Assembly (NCBI GenBank): GCA_937136055.1
Contig: CAKZOD010000071.1
Location: 1 to 59,476, forward strand
DNA from: an uncultured Oceanospirillaceae bacterium
GTDB lineage: Bacteria; Pseudomonadota; Gammaproteobacteria; Pseudomonadales; Balneatricaceae
Direction of reading: 5' to 3'
Length of the DNA: 59,476 bases
Shown here: in pieces, positions 26,893-35,508 of the stretch
How positions within the stretch are numbered: position 1 is the first letter of the stretch
How the letters are laid out: each line of letters begins with the position of its first letter
Notes under the pieces: model-generated
Database searches by the model: none
The model's input: only the letters and a program-made list of their open reading frames with translations
Told to the model about the DNA's origin: nothing
Made by a program: the position numbers and the translations under genes

Positions 26893-28311
26893 TTAACTGG
26901 CTTTATCTGGCAGGCGATTGTACTTATCGAGGAAACGCACAATATCGTCTTCACCTAAGTAGCTACCGCTTTGCACCTCAATCACATGTAGGGGAATTTT
27001 TCCTGGGTTTTCTAGGCTGTGAGTGGTGCCCTTAGGGATGTACACGGATTCGTTTTCGGCAACCATTCTTTGCTCCTCACCACATTGTACAAGAGCAGAT
27101 CCGCCAACGACCACCCAGTGCTCTGAGCGATGATAATGCATTTGTAATGAGAGACGCTCGCCCGGTTTGACAGTTAGGTGCTTCACCTGATAGCTGTCAC
27201 CTTTCTCGATTGAATCAAAACGCCCCCAAGGCCTTTCAACTTCACGGTTTTCAGAATGCTCAGCTCTATCGTTGAGGGCAAGTGTCGCGACGAGCTCTTT
27301 CACTTTATAAGCTTGATCGCGGGTGGTGACAAATAAGGCATCTTTGGTATCTACGATAATGAGGTTATCAACACCTAAGGCAGTGACTAATCGATTATCA
27401 CTGTAGACTAGGGAGTTATTGCACTCTTGCACAACTACATCGCCAAAACAGGCATTATTATTGGCATCTTTCGCTGATTTTGTACACAGCGCATCCCAGC
27501 TTCCCATATCACTCCATTGAGTATTTAACGGCACTAAGCTTAAGCCAAGCTCTTTTTCTAAAACAGCGTAATCGATTGAGATACTGCTGAGCTGCAAGTA
27601 CTCGCGATCAGGCAGGCGAGTGAAATCGAGATCCAATGTCGAGTTTTTAAGTGCTTTCATGCAGTGGAATAAGGTGTCTGGTTGGTGTCTTTCTAAGGCC
27701 GCTAAAAAACAGCTAACTTTGCAAATTAAAATTCCACTATTCCAGTAATAGTACTCACTGGCAATAAAAGCTTTGGCACGCTTTAGATCGGGCTTTTCGA
27801 CAAAGCGCTTCACTATGTTGCTATTTTTATCCGCAACTTCAATGTAGCCATACTGAGTGTTCGGATTTTCAGGTTCTACACCACATACCACCATTTTGTC
27901 TTTAGCGGCCAATGCTGCGGCTTTATCAATAGCTTGGTTAAAACTTGGGCTATTTTGGATATCGTGATCGGCAGGAAAAACCGCCATGATTGAATCTCCT
28001 CCCTGTAAGCTTTGCAGCTTTAAAGCGGCCACAGTGATAGCAGCTGCAGTATCTTTTGGGCAAGGCTCCAAAATAATGGACTGAGCTTGAATGCCTATTT
28101 CATCTAGTTGTCCAGCTGCTAAAAAACGGTGATCTTGTGCACAAACAACAATAGGTGGAGATAGATGTTTGGTTCTCTCGACAGTCTTTTGCAGCATTGA
28201 AGAATCACCTGATATTTTTAAAAACTGCTTCGGATACTGTTTTCTAGAAAGTGGCCACAATCTGCTGCCACTACCGCCTGCGATGATGATAGGTGTAATT
28301 GAATGCTTCAT
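26893..28311 (-). CDS. algA: Mannose-1-phosphate guanylyltransferase / mannose-6-phosphate isomerase
   Basis: A bifunctional enzyme of 472 residues supplying GDP-mannose: an N-terminal nucleotidyltransferase (GGSGSRLWPLSRKQYPKQF, FPADHDI, FVEKPDLKRA) and a C-terminal cupin isomerase domain (RPWGRFDSIEKGDSYQVK, HYHRSEHWVVV). This is the AlgA/ManC/CpsB family; the adjacent algD makes AlgA the best name. It lies 199 bp downstream of algD on the same strand, so both are probably transcribed from the algD promoter. No sigma-54 motif was found in that gap. GDP-mannose could also serve other glycans. Confidence 0.93.
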   Translation of the reverse strand: MKHSITPIIIAGGSGSRLWPLSRKQYPKQFLKISGDSSMLQKTVERTKHLSPPIVVCAQDHRFLAAGQLDEIGIQAQSIILEPCPKDTAAAITVAALKLQSLQGGDSIMAVFPADHDIQNSPSFNQAIDKAAALAAKDKMVVCGVEPENPNTQYGYIEVADKNSNIVKRFVEKPDLKRAKAFIASEYYYWNSGILICKVSCFLAALERHQPDTLFHCMKALKNSTLDLDFTRLPDREYLQLSSISIDYAVLEKELGLSLVPLNTQWSDMGSWDALCTKSAKDANNNACFGDVVVQECNNSLVYSDNRLVTALGVDNLIIVDTKDALFVTTRDQAYKVKELVATLALNDRAEHSENREVERPWGRFDSIEKGDSYQVKHLTVKPGERLSLQMHYHRSEHWVVVGGSALVQCGEEQRMVAENESVYIPKGTTHSLENPGKIPLHVIEVQSGSYLGEDDIVRFLDKYNRLPDKAS

Positions 28312-28510
28312 AGTATCGCTCCGTGTCGAGTCATCGACCTTTAAGGCTAATTGGGCTTCACTTCACTTCATTTCTTTTCACTTCAGTTAGTTATTGAATT
28401 GAAGGTAATAATTAGCCTGTGAATTTGGTTTGAGTACTTTATAAATCTTGATGCTAGCTTTATATTTTCATGAGGCTTGCTTAAGTGTTGCAGTGTAAAG
28501 CTGGTCATAA

Positions 28511-30007
28511 TTACCAGCACAATCCGATGTAGTTTTTATGTTGTTTGATACCATCAGGTAGAGATAAGCCAACAAGATCTATAACGGGCATAATATTGAT
28601 TGCACGCTCGACAATTTTTGCGGCATTAGTGTAGTGATTGGCAATAATGAGTAACTCATTGCGCTCGATTAAAGTGAAGGCGTTGTCGCAGCTATTTGAG
28701 CTGATATGCCAGCTTAATCCCTGTTTGATCAATGCTTGTTCATCTACTTTATTGTCCAGATAGCTGATATTGAAATCTTCTTTATCCAGCATGTCGAGTA
28801 GTGCTATAGCAGGGCTATCTCGCAGATCATCAGTGTTCGCTTTAAAAGTTAGGCCAACAAAACCAATTGAATGAGCTCTAGTTGCTTTAATCAGGTTAAA
28901 GGCATGATGTAAGTGCTGTTGGTTGCTCGCTAATATTTTGTTAATGATAGGTGTGTCTACACTCAGTGAATCCGCTAAATGGATCATTCCTTTAGTGTCT
29001 TTTGGCAGACAAGAGCCACCAAATGCAAAACCTGGCTTGAGGTAGTAAGGAGATATATTGAGCTTAGAGTCAGCACAAAAAATATCCATGACTTTATGAC
29101 TATCGACATCCATCGCACTACATAAACGACCAATCTCGTTGCCAAAACATACTTTGAGTGCATGCCACGTATTGTCGATGTACTTCACAAACTCAGCGGC
29201 GGCTAAGTCAGTAATAAATAATTGATCACTGATATCGCGATACAGTGCTGATGCTATCATTGCACTGCGCTGATCATACGCGCCAATCACGGTTTTTGGC
29301 GGAGCAAAGAAGTCTTCAATAGCGGTACTTTCACGCAGAAACTCAGGGTTGAAACAAAGTCCGAAATCAGCGCCACACAGTTTACCTGAATACTGTTCAA
29401 TAACAGGCTTTAGCTCATTCAACGTTGTACCTGGGGGAACTGTGCTGCGAAATATTACACAGTGATATCCCTGTTTTTCTTTGAGTGCTTTACCTATCTG
29501 TTTAGCCGCAGCTTTTAAATAAGTTAAATCGCATGCCCCTTGTTCATCGCTTGGGGTACCAACACTGACAAGGGTGATATCTGTTGTTAACACAGCAATG
29601 AAAACATCGCTTGTAGCGCTAACTTTATGTTTATTAAAGCCTTGCTTTAACAACTTACCTAAACCTGTCTCAACGACTGGAGATTCTCCTGAGTTCACTT
29701 TTTCTACTTTTGATAAATCAGGATCTACACCGGTGACTTTGTGACCTAGTTGTGCGAAACAAGCGGTTGATACAGCGCCTACATAACCTAGTCCCAAAAT
29801 GCTAATCGCCGCTTTTTTGTCGGTAGCAGGTTTAGCTGGTGAAGGACTAGTATCGAATTGGTTTACTGTTTCTATTTGTTTAGCAACAGTGTGAAGTGCC
29901 TGCTGTGCTTGCAGGTTATTTAAAGGGATTTGCAGAGTTAGGCGGTTGTCGCTAGCTGTTGCAAATGTGTCTTTATAAAGTGAAAAAATGCTGTCGATGA
30001 TCTTCAT
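28511..30007 (-). CDS. algD: GDP-mannose 6-dehydrogenase with an N-terminal extension
   Basis: It oxidises GDP-mannose to GDP-mannuronate with NAD+, the committed step to alginate. The Rossmann motif ISILGLGYVGAVSTACF begins at about residue 68, the catalytic cysteine is about C333 in FGGSCLPKDTKG, and NPEFLRE and FKANTDDLRDSPA are in place. At 498 residues it exceeds P. aeruginosa AlgD (436) because about 66 extra residues precede the Rossmann fold. No internal methionine offers a shorter start, and the ATG has GAGG eight bases upstream, so the extension seems real. A sigma-54-type promoter lies about 30 bases ahead. UDP-glucose dehydrogenases are the next-closest family. Confidence 0.93.
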   Translation of the reverse strand: MKIIDSIFSLYKDTFATASDNRLTLQIPLNNLQAQQALHTVAKQIETVNQFDTSPSPAKPATDKKAAISILGLGYVGAVSTACFAQLGHKVTGVDPDLSKVEKVNSGESPVVETGLGKLLKQGFNKHKVSATSDVFIAVLTTDITLVSVGTPSDEQGACDLTYLKAAAKQIGKALKEKQGYHCVIFRSTVPPGTTLNELKPVIEQYSGKLCGADFGLCFNPEFLRESTAIEDFFAPPKTVIGAYDQRSAMIASALYRDISDQLFITDLAAAEFVKYIDNTWHALKVCFGNEIGRLCSAMDVDSHKVMDIFCADSKLNISPYYLKPGFAFGGSCLPKDTKGMIHLADSLSVDTPIINKILASNQQHLHHAFNLIKATRAHSIGFVGLTFKANTDDLRDSPAIALLDMLDKEDFNISYLDNKVDEQALIKQGLSWHISSNSCDNAFTLIERNELLIIANHYTNAAKIVERAINIMPVIDLVGLSLPDGIKQHKNYIGLCW

Positions 30008-30045
30008 GATCTTACCCTCATTTTAACTTGGTGTATGTAGAGAGG

Positions 30046-30061
30046 TGCAGTATCGATGCCA
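30046..30061 (-). promoter_or_regulatory. Sigma-54-type promoter facing algD
   Basis: On the minus strand TGGCATCGATACTGCA has GG and GC separated by exactly ten bases, matching the consensus TGGCAC-N5-TTGC at all four key positions and five of the flanking ones. Transcription would start near 30035, leaving a leader of about 28 bases before the algD ATG. Confidence 0.6.
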
Positions 30062-30165
30062 GTTTTTTTGGTATTGTTTTTAATTAATATAAAACAAAAG
30101 CTTATGTTGTTTTTAGGCTGGTTTTTTGATGTTTTATCTTTTCTAAAATGCAGCAAAATACAATT

Positions 30166-30186
30166 TGATTCGCAAAATGCGAATCA
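30166..30186. promoter_or_regulatory. Perfect 21-bp palindrome, candidate upstream activating site
   Basis: Arms TGATTCGCA (30166-30174) and TGCGAATCA (30178-30186) flank AAA. The centre is about 150 bp upstream of the predicted alg44 start point and about 141 bp upstream of the algD one. That is the usual distance for an enhancer site of a sigma-54 activator. No T run follows on either strand, so a terminator is unlikely. Confidence 0.65.
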
Positions 30187-30300
30187 GATTAAAAAAAATC
30201 TACATATTAGGCTTGAAAGTGGTAAGTAGCTGTCAGTTATAAGTGAAAAATAATAAAAATATATAATATATTCAATGGTTTAATGTTTGTGTTTGGAGGT

Positions 30301-30316
30301 TGGCACGAGTGTTGCC
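30301..30316 (+). promoter_or_regulatory. Sigma-54 promoter facing alg44-alg8
   Basis: TGGCACGAGTGTTGCC fits the sigma-54 consensus TGGCACG-N4-TTGCW except the last base, with GG (30302-30303) and GC (30314-30315) exactly ten bases apart. The start point would be near 30327, about 142 bases before the alg44 ATG. Confidence 0.75.
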
Positions 30317-30468
30317 ACTAATAACAGTAATCACATAAAAGAGGCTTAAAGCAAAGTCAGTAAAAATCCTCTCAATAATAGGAGAGCGTGTGAAAAGTCT
30401 CAAAGATTTGTAGCAAATATTTAATCAGTGCTGCATCTAACACAACAAAAACTAACAAGGGGGTCTCT

Positions 30469-32133
30469 ATGAAAATCACTCGCGAGCAACCCAGCCAAAG
30501 GCGGTTTCACAGATTAAGCGCCCCACTAGTGATTGAAGTAGAGGGGCAGCAATACACTGCTGTTGACTGGGGCTTAGGTGGTTTTTGCATACAAGATGAT
30601 GTACTTGCAGATAAGGCGCTGGGCGACTTGCTAGATAGTCGCTTTAATTTGTCCTTTCAGGGGTTTGATATATCTTTTCAGGTCAGTGCAAAAGTTGTCC
30701 GCACTTGTAATAAACGTCATTTAATAGCGGCTCAGTTTCAAGATTTAGATGAGCGTCAAACTGAGTTAATGAGTCACTTTATAGAAGACTTAGTGCGCGG
30801 CAAAATGAGTGCAGTACAAGATACTATTTTGCGCATCGACTCACCAGTCACCCCTGTTTCCATGGAAGCTGATCCTAGCCCTACTTCTCAAACGCCAGTA
30901 TCACGCTGGCCTCTTAAACGAGTAATTCATAGTGTGCTGTACTTAGTGTTTGGCATCGCGTTACTGCTTTATACACTGTTGGTGTTATACCGTAATTTTT
31001 ATAGTTTACAGGTGGATTCAGGAGTGGTGAGTGCGCCCATTGAGAGGGTTCTGGCATCGACAACGGGCACTATCATTAATGCGAATTTCCAGCTAAAGCA
31101 GCTAGTAGACAGTGGTGAGTTGCTGTTTGAAGTACAAGATCATGGATTAGAAGAGCTAATACAAAAAGCTAAAATTGACATAGAGCTACAGCGCGCTCAT
31201 TTACAGGCAAAGCGCGAATTACTGGCTCTGGAAAGAGAGAAGTTATTCGATTATCAAAGTTTGAATCATCAAAATATCCACCGTATCAGTGCCTTGCGTA
31301 GATCATTAAAGTCGAGGCTTTCACTGGCAAAAAAAGATGTTGATCGCTTCTCGTTGTTGTATCAAAAGGGGGCGGTTGCAAAACGCGAAGCTGACAAAGT
31401 GAACAGCCAATATTATAAGTTACTTGCCGAGTACAAGATGGCTTCTCGCTCTGTTAAGTCACAGCGAATTATTGGCGAAACCTTATTGGACGGCCGTTTT
31501 TTTTCAGGCAATCAGTTTGAAGGTACTAGCCGCGAATTGATGATCGAAATAGAAAAAGCCAAACAGGAAGTGACTTTTAGCACCCAAAAGTTACTGGCGC
31601 TTTATCAAAGACGCGGTGACCAACATGTAAAAGCACCTCGTAAGGGGCGAGTGATCAAGCTGCTAAAAGGCACCGGTAGTACTACCAAGCTTGGCGAAAC
31701 AATCGCACTATTTGAGCGAGATGAGATGCGCACAATAGAAGCCTATTTGACTCAAGAAGAGGTGATCAGTGTTAAGCAGCTGCAAAAGGCCAGTATCTAT
31801 TTCCCCGCGTTAGAGAAAACAGTGGCAGCGCAAGTTGTCAGTATTGATCGCGGTCAGGGAAATTTAGATGCCAAGAGCAGCCTCTATACTTGGCGTGGTA
31901 GTCAGGATAGGACAGCGAAAGTCGTTTTGAATTTCGTGGATGTAAGTGCACAGCAAATCAGGCAGTACTTTGCACCGGGGCTCCCTTGTATTGTCATCTT
32001 TGAAAAAAGTGCAAATGGGGTGATAGGTAATTTAGTGCGCGATTACCAAGCGTATAAAGTGCAACCGCAAAAACAACCTGCAGCTAAGCTGACTGATAGC
32101 CGTATTGCTGCTACAAATTCGCTGAACATGTAG
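30469..32133 (+). CDS. alg44: Alg44-like PilZ-membrane fusion protein of a mannuronan-type synthase
   Basis: A 554-residue co-polymerase. An N-terminal cytosolic PilZ domain (about 8-120) has the c-di-GMP motif RxxxR (RRFHR, 11-15) and D33-W-G-L-G-G, where glycine replaces the usual serine of DxSxxG. One membrane segment follows (about 155-180), then a periplasmic HlyD/MFP-type domain with a long helical hairpin (about 225-350) and a beta-barrel part (HVKAPRKGRVIKLL onward). P. aeruginosa Alg44 has 389 residues and no such long hairpin. AAGGGGG precedes the ATG, and alg8 follows after 7 bp. In this family PilZ binding of c-di-GMP activates Alg8. Confidence 0.87.
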   Translation: MKITREQPSQRRFHRLSAPLVIEVEGQQYTAVDWGLGGFCIQDDVLADKALGDLLDSRFNLSFQGFDISFQVSAKVVRTCNKRHLIAAQFQDLDERQTELMSHFIEDLVRGKMSAVQDTILRIDSPVTPVSMEADPSPTSQTPVSRWPLKRVIHSVLYLVFGIALLLYTLLVLYRNFYSLQVDSGVVSAPIERVLASTTGTIINANFQLKQLVDSGELLFEVQDHGLEELIQKAKIDIELQRAHLQAKRELLALEREKLFDYQSLNHQNIHRISALRRSLKSRLSLAKKDVDRFSLLYQKGAVAKREADKVNSQYYKLLAEYKMASRSVKSQRIIGETLLDGRFFSGNQFEGTSRELMIEIEKAKQEVTFSTQKLLALYQRRGDQHVKAPRKGRVIKLLKGTGSTTKLGETIALFERDEMRTIEAYLTQEEVISVKQLQKASIYFPALEKTVAAQVVSIDRGQGNLDAKSSLYTWRGSQDRTAKVVLNFVDVSAQQIRQYFAPGLPCIVIFEKSANGVIGNLVRDYQAYKVQPQKQPAAKLTDSRIAATNSLNM

Positions 32134-32140
32134 GTGGTAT

Positions 32141-33715
32141 ATGTCTAATAAACCAACCAATTTAAGCAGTGGGGAAGCCATTTTAGAACAGCCTAAAAAG
32201 TGGCATACGTTGGCTATTTATAAGCTGTATTTGTATTGTGCTTGTTGTTTAGTATTCGCCTTGCAAGTGCCTAATAGTATTTGGGATCCTGAGTATCGCA
32301 CTTTCACGTTAACACTCGGAATTTTAGGAGTGTGGCGTTATTTGTGGTGGCTGACTCACGTTATTCGCTCAGAAATCTATCAGCATAAGCGTTTTCCGCA
32401 GATACGTGAACGTGCTCAGTCCGCTTGGGATTCCGGTTGGCGTCCAGCGCATTTACATTTCATGATGACAACCTTTTTAGAGCGTCGCGATACAACTGAA
32501 AAAGTGCTGCAAAGTATATGCGCTGAGGTGCGCTCAACAGGTATTAAAGCAACCTTGTGGCTGGGGTCCGGTGATATTTATGATGAGCGGATTATCATTC
32601 AATACCTACGTCAGCACGCCTCAGAGCTACCTTTAGAACTCGTTATTATCAGGCAGAACCTACCTGGTAAAAGAATGGCTATCGGCTTAGTATTAAGGGC
32701 CATGTGCCGGAGAAATATTGGTCGTGATGACATTATCGTATTTATGGATGGCGATGCTATTTTTGCTCCAGGTATTATCAGCAAATGTACGCCTCTTTTT
32801 GCGGTGGATCCTGAATTACAGGCTGTGACCACAGATGAAGAGGTTATTTGCTTTGGCCCACAGTGGATACAAACTTGGTTAAGTATGCGTTTTAGTCAGC
32901 GCAGAATTGCTATGCAATCCCATGCCCTTTCTAATAAAGTACTGACATTAACAGGCCGTATGTCTGTCTTTAGAGCAAATCACTTAACCCGCTATGAATT
33001 CATTAGGATGCTAGAAGCAGATCATTTGAACCACTGGTTATGGGGTGATTTCCGCTTTTTGTCAGGTGATGATAAAAGCACTTGGTACTACATGTTATTG
33101 CAAGATGCCAAGTTGCTGTATGTTCCTGATGCACTGGTTTACACCGTCGAAGAAATTAGTGGTTCCGGCTTTGAGCGCATGACCCAAAACTTTAGACGCT
33201 GGTCGGGGAATATGCTGCGCAACGGTAGTCGAGCGCTACAATTGGGGCCTGCGAAAATTGGTTTCTTTATTTGGTGGTGTGTATTAGATCAGCGCATTGC
33301 AATGTGGACGATGCTGGTAAGCCCAATTGTTGCTTTGAGTGTGACACTTATGATTAATACTGACTATTTGCTTTCTTACATCTTGTGGATAGCTGTATCT
33401 CGAATGGCGCTAGCCTTGTTTTTGTACCGATACAGCAGGCAAATTTATATCTCTTTTCCTGTCATTTTATATTTGAATCAGCTGCTTAATGCTTGCGTTA
33501 AGGTCTATTGTATGTTCCGTCTTTCTAAGCAGCGCTGGACAAATCGAGGCGATCAGGCGGCAGGTTTTACTGAGAGCTTTGATGAGCGCTTTCGCAATTG
33601 GTGCGCCAGTTACGTGACCAGTTTCTGGGTGGCCGTGCTTTTTCTCTGTGTCTTTTTATATACTGAGATATTAACAGCTCCCAGCTGGTTCGCTTTAGTC
33701 AGCTTAGTCAATTAA
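32141..33715 (+). CDS. alg8: Alg8-like membrane glycosyltransferase (mannuronan polymerase)
   Basis: A 524-residue GT2 glycosyltransferase that would polymerise GDP-mannuronate at the inner membrane. It aligns through its whole length with Pseudomonas Alg8 (494 residues): WDPEYRTFTLTLGILGVWRY, the FMDGDAIF nucleotide-binding aspartates, VLTLTGRMSVFRA, the GDDKSTWY segment and VPDALVYTVEE. Membrane segments lie at about 28-45 and 50-68 at the N-terminus and four or so after residue 375. AGGTGG stands just upstream of the ATG and the gene is 7 bp behind alg44. The sugar donor is inferred from algD next door; relatives use other NDP-sugars. Confidence 0.9.
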   Translation: MSNKPTNLSSGEAILEQPKKWHTLAIYKLYLYCACCLVFALQVPNSIWDPEYRTFTLTLGILGVWRYLWWLTHVIRSEIYQHKRFPQIRERAQSAWDSGWRPAHLHFMMTTFLERRDTTEKVLQSICAEVRSTGIKATLWLGSGDIYDERIIIQYLRQHASELPLELVIIRQNLPGKRMAIGLVLRAMCRRNIGRDDIIVFMDGDAIFAPGIISKCTPLFAVDPELQAVTTDEEVICFGPQWIQTWLSMRFSQRRIAMQSHALSNKVLTLTGRMSVFRANHLTRYEFIRMLEADHLNHWLWGDFRFLSGDDKSTWYYMLLQDAKLLYVPDALVYTVEEISGSGFERMTQNFRRWSGNMLRNGSRALQLGPAKIGFFIWWCVLDQRIAMWTMLVSPIVALSVTLMINTDYLLSYILWIAVSRMALALFLYRYSRQIYISFPVILYLNQLLNACVKVYCMFRLSKQRWTNRGDQAAGFTESFDERFRNWCASYVTSFWVAVLFLCVFLYTEILTAPSWFALVSLVN

Positions 33716-33726
33716 GTGCTTTATGA

Positions 33727-35196
33727 TCAACTGTCGACTTGTTGCCAGCTATTTATTTTGCGATACAAAGTAGAAGCGCTGACCTCAAGTAACACAGCGG
33801 CTTTCGCCACATTGCCTTGGCATTGCTCGATAGCGCTTTCAATGGCCTGCTTTTCTAAATCGGCCAATGGCTGTATCTGTGAAATACTGTCGACGGAACT
33901 TTGCATTGGGGCGGCTTGTTCAACCGGGAGTGTTACGGGCTGCGCTTGCTCAGTACTGCTCAAATCTAGATCGTACTGGGCTAATGGTAGCGATAGCATT
34001 TTTTCATCGATGATGGCTTGTTGGTTCATAATGACGACATTGTGAATGACATTCTCAAGTTGTCTGATATTACCAGGCCAAGGGTATTGAGAAATTAGCT
34101 TTAGTGCATCTTCACTAAATGTCAGCGTTTCTCTGTTGTGCTGTTTCTCAAAGCGCTCAAGGAAGTACTTGGCTAATAGCTGGGCGTCATTATGACGCTC
34201 GCGCAGTGCAGGTAATTGAATTGAAATAACGTTTAATCGATAGAATAGATCTTCTCTAAACTCGCCTTTGGCAACTGCGTCACGCAGTGTTGTTGAAGAT
34301 GCGGTGATCAGAGTTGCTTTAAATTGAACAAGCTTGTCGCTGCCTAAAGGTGAAAACTCTTTCTCTTGAATGACCCTTAACAGCTTAGCTTGAATCGCAG
34401 CATTTAAGGTTGTTACTTCATCTAAAAATAAGCAGCCATTTGCGGCTTGAGAGAATAAACCTTGTTGATCGCTATTGGCACCCGTAAAGGCACCTTTTTT
34501 GTGGCCAAATAGTTGGGACTCCATTAGCCCTTCGTTAAAGTTTGCACAATTAAAGGCAATGAAAGGCTGGGCGTGGCGATAGCTTTCCAGGTGGCATGCC
34601 TTTGCAGCGAGCTCTTTACCTGTGCCGGTTTCACCGCCAATGAATATTGGCACACTTGCAGTGGCTGCATTGCTGATGGTTTGAAAGATAGTGCGCATCG
34701 CACTGTCATCACTAAGCATGGAGTGGAACATATCCGAGTGTGGGGGAATATTCGCAGTGCTTTCTTTATTGTCAGTGTTCTGAGAACTAGAGTCATCCTG
34801 AGAATTGTTGGGTGCTGCTAATAGTTTGCCGACGAGATAACTGAGTTCTTCATTATCCCAAGGTTTACTAATAAATTTTGCCAGACAGCCTGCGTTAAAT
34901 GCTTGTGAAACAGCGCTGAAATCTTGATAGGCACTTAACAGTATCGCAGGAACAGCAATGCCATTGAGCTGTAAGCTCTCCATTAGCTCAGTGCCAGTCA
35001 TGCCTGGCATACGTTGGTCGCTAATCAGTAGTTGAGGTGGATTGTTCAAAGCGTGGGCTAGAGCATCTTCTGCACTAGTAAAACTGATAATTTGTGCTTC
35101 AAACGCATTCAGCTCCCGCTTTAACGCTGCCAATATAGACATCTCATCATCGACTAACATAATGGATGGCAAGCTGTTTAACTCTGAATTTGGCAC
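33727..35196 (-). CDS. NtrC-type sigma-54 activator (REC-AAA+-Fis)
   Basis: A 489-residue response regulator. The receiver domain (about 10-125) has D60 in LLISDQRMPGMTG and the KPWD ending. The AAA+ domain (about 165-390) has Walker A GGETGTGKE, the sigma-54-contacting GAFTGA loop, Walker B CLFLDEVT and the R-finger region FREDLFYRLNVISI. The C-terminal Fis-type helix-turn-helix (QGNVAKAAVLLEVSASTLYR) binds DNA. It converges on alg8 with 11 bp between stops. Sigma-54 promoters upstream of alg44 and algD make it the obvious activator of this locus, comparable in role to AlgB (inference). No kinase is cotranscribed; the one at 36391 is the nearest. Confidence 0.94.
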   Translation of the reverse strand: MPNSELNSLPSIMLVDDEMSILAALKRELNAFEAQIISFTSAEDALAHALNNPPQLLISDQRMPGMTGTELMESLQLNGIAVPAILLSAYQDFSAVSQAFNAGCLAKFISKPWDNEELSYLVGKLLAAPNNSQDDSSSQNTDNKESTANIPPHSDMFHSMLSDDSAMRTIFQTISNAATASVPIFIGGETGTGKELAAKACHLESYRHAQPFIAFNCANFNEGLMESQLFGHKKGAFTGANSDQQGLFSQAANGCLFLDEVTTLNAAIQAKLLRVIQEKEFSPLGSDKLVQFKATLITASSTTLRDAVAKGEFREDLFYRLNVISIQLPALRERHNDAQLLAKYFLERFEKQHNRETLTFSEDALKLISQYPWPGNIRQLENVIHNVVIMNQQAIIDEKMLSLPLAQYDLDLSSTEQAQPVTLPVEQAAPMQSSVDSISQIQPLADLEKQAIESAIEQCQGNVAKAAVLLEVSASTLYRKINSWQQVDS

Positions 35197-35508
35197 TGCT
35201 AATCCTCAGCCTAAAGGTATACAAATCAGGTTGATCTGTATCTATAGTATTGTTGATACGTGGAGTTTAAATTATATTCTTAATTGCTATATAAGCAACT
35301 GTCGCCAATTGGGGTCGTTAAACTATCTAGTTGATTTAAAATATAATATGACGGGCTTTTTAGCTTTTTTTTAGCTAGAGTAAATTTGAGCAACCAATTT
35401 GTTAGCGCTCATTTTGCCTCGTTACTGTAGTTAAAAGAATTGTTTAAAAGAATTATTGAGCGTGAGTATATGGCTATTTTTGAATAGCCCAAAAATAAGG
35501 AATGGTCT
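35197..35508. other. Divergent region between the sigma-54 activator and the PhnD-like gene
   Basis: 312 bp, AT-rich. A perfect 7-bp hairpin GGCTATT-TTTG-AATAGCC at 35472-35489 sits just before the Shine-Dalgarno of the PhnD-like gene, where it could affect translation. No sigma-54 promoter with correct spacing was found for either gene. Confidence 0.45.

Larger units (their letters stand above)
30008..30468. other. Divergent algD-alg44 control region
   Basis: 461 bp between the two divergent alginate-type transcripts. It holds two sigma-54-type promoters facing outwards and a central perfect palindrome, each listed separately. The alg44 leader (from about 30327) also contains the hairpin CTCTC-N8-GAGAG around 30369-30385. 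Confidence 0.8.

Noticed and set aside
30166..30186. Central palindrome as a transcription terminator
   Set aside because: No T run follows on either strand, and it lies upstream of two divergent genes, not behind a gene.
35293..35308. Sigma-54-like sequence TTGGCGACAGTTGC on the minus strand upstream of the activator gene
   Set aside because: GG and GC are separated by eight bases instead of ten, which is incompatible with sigma-54 promoters.
35472..35489. Hairpin before the PhnD-like gene as a riboswitch
   Set aside because: It is a single 7-bp stem with no further conserved structure; a simple translational hairpin or chance is more likely.
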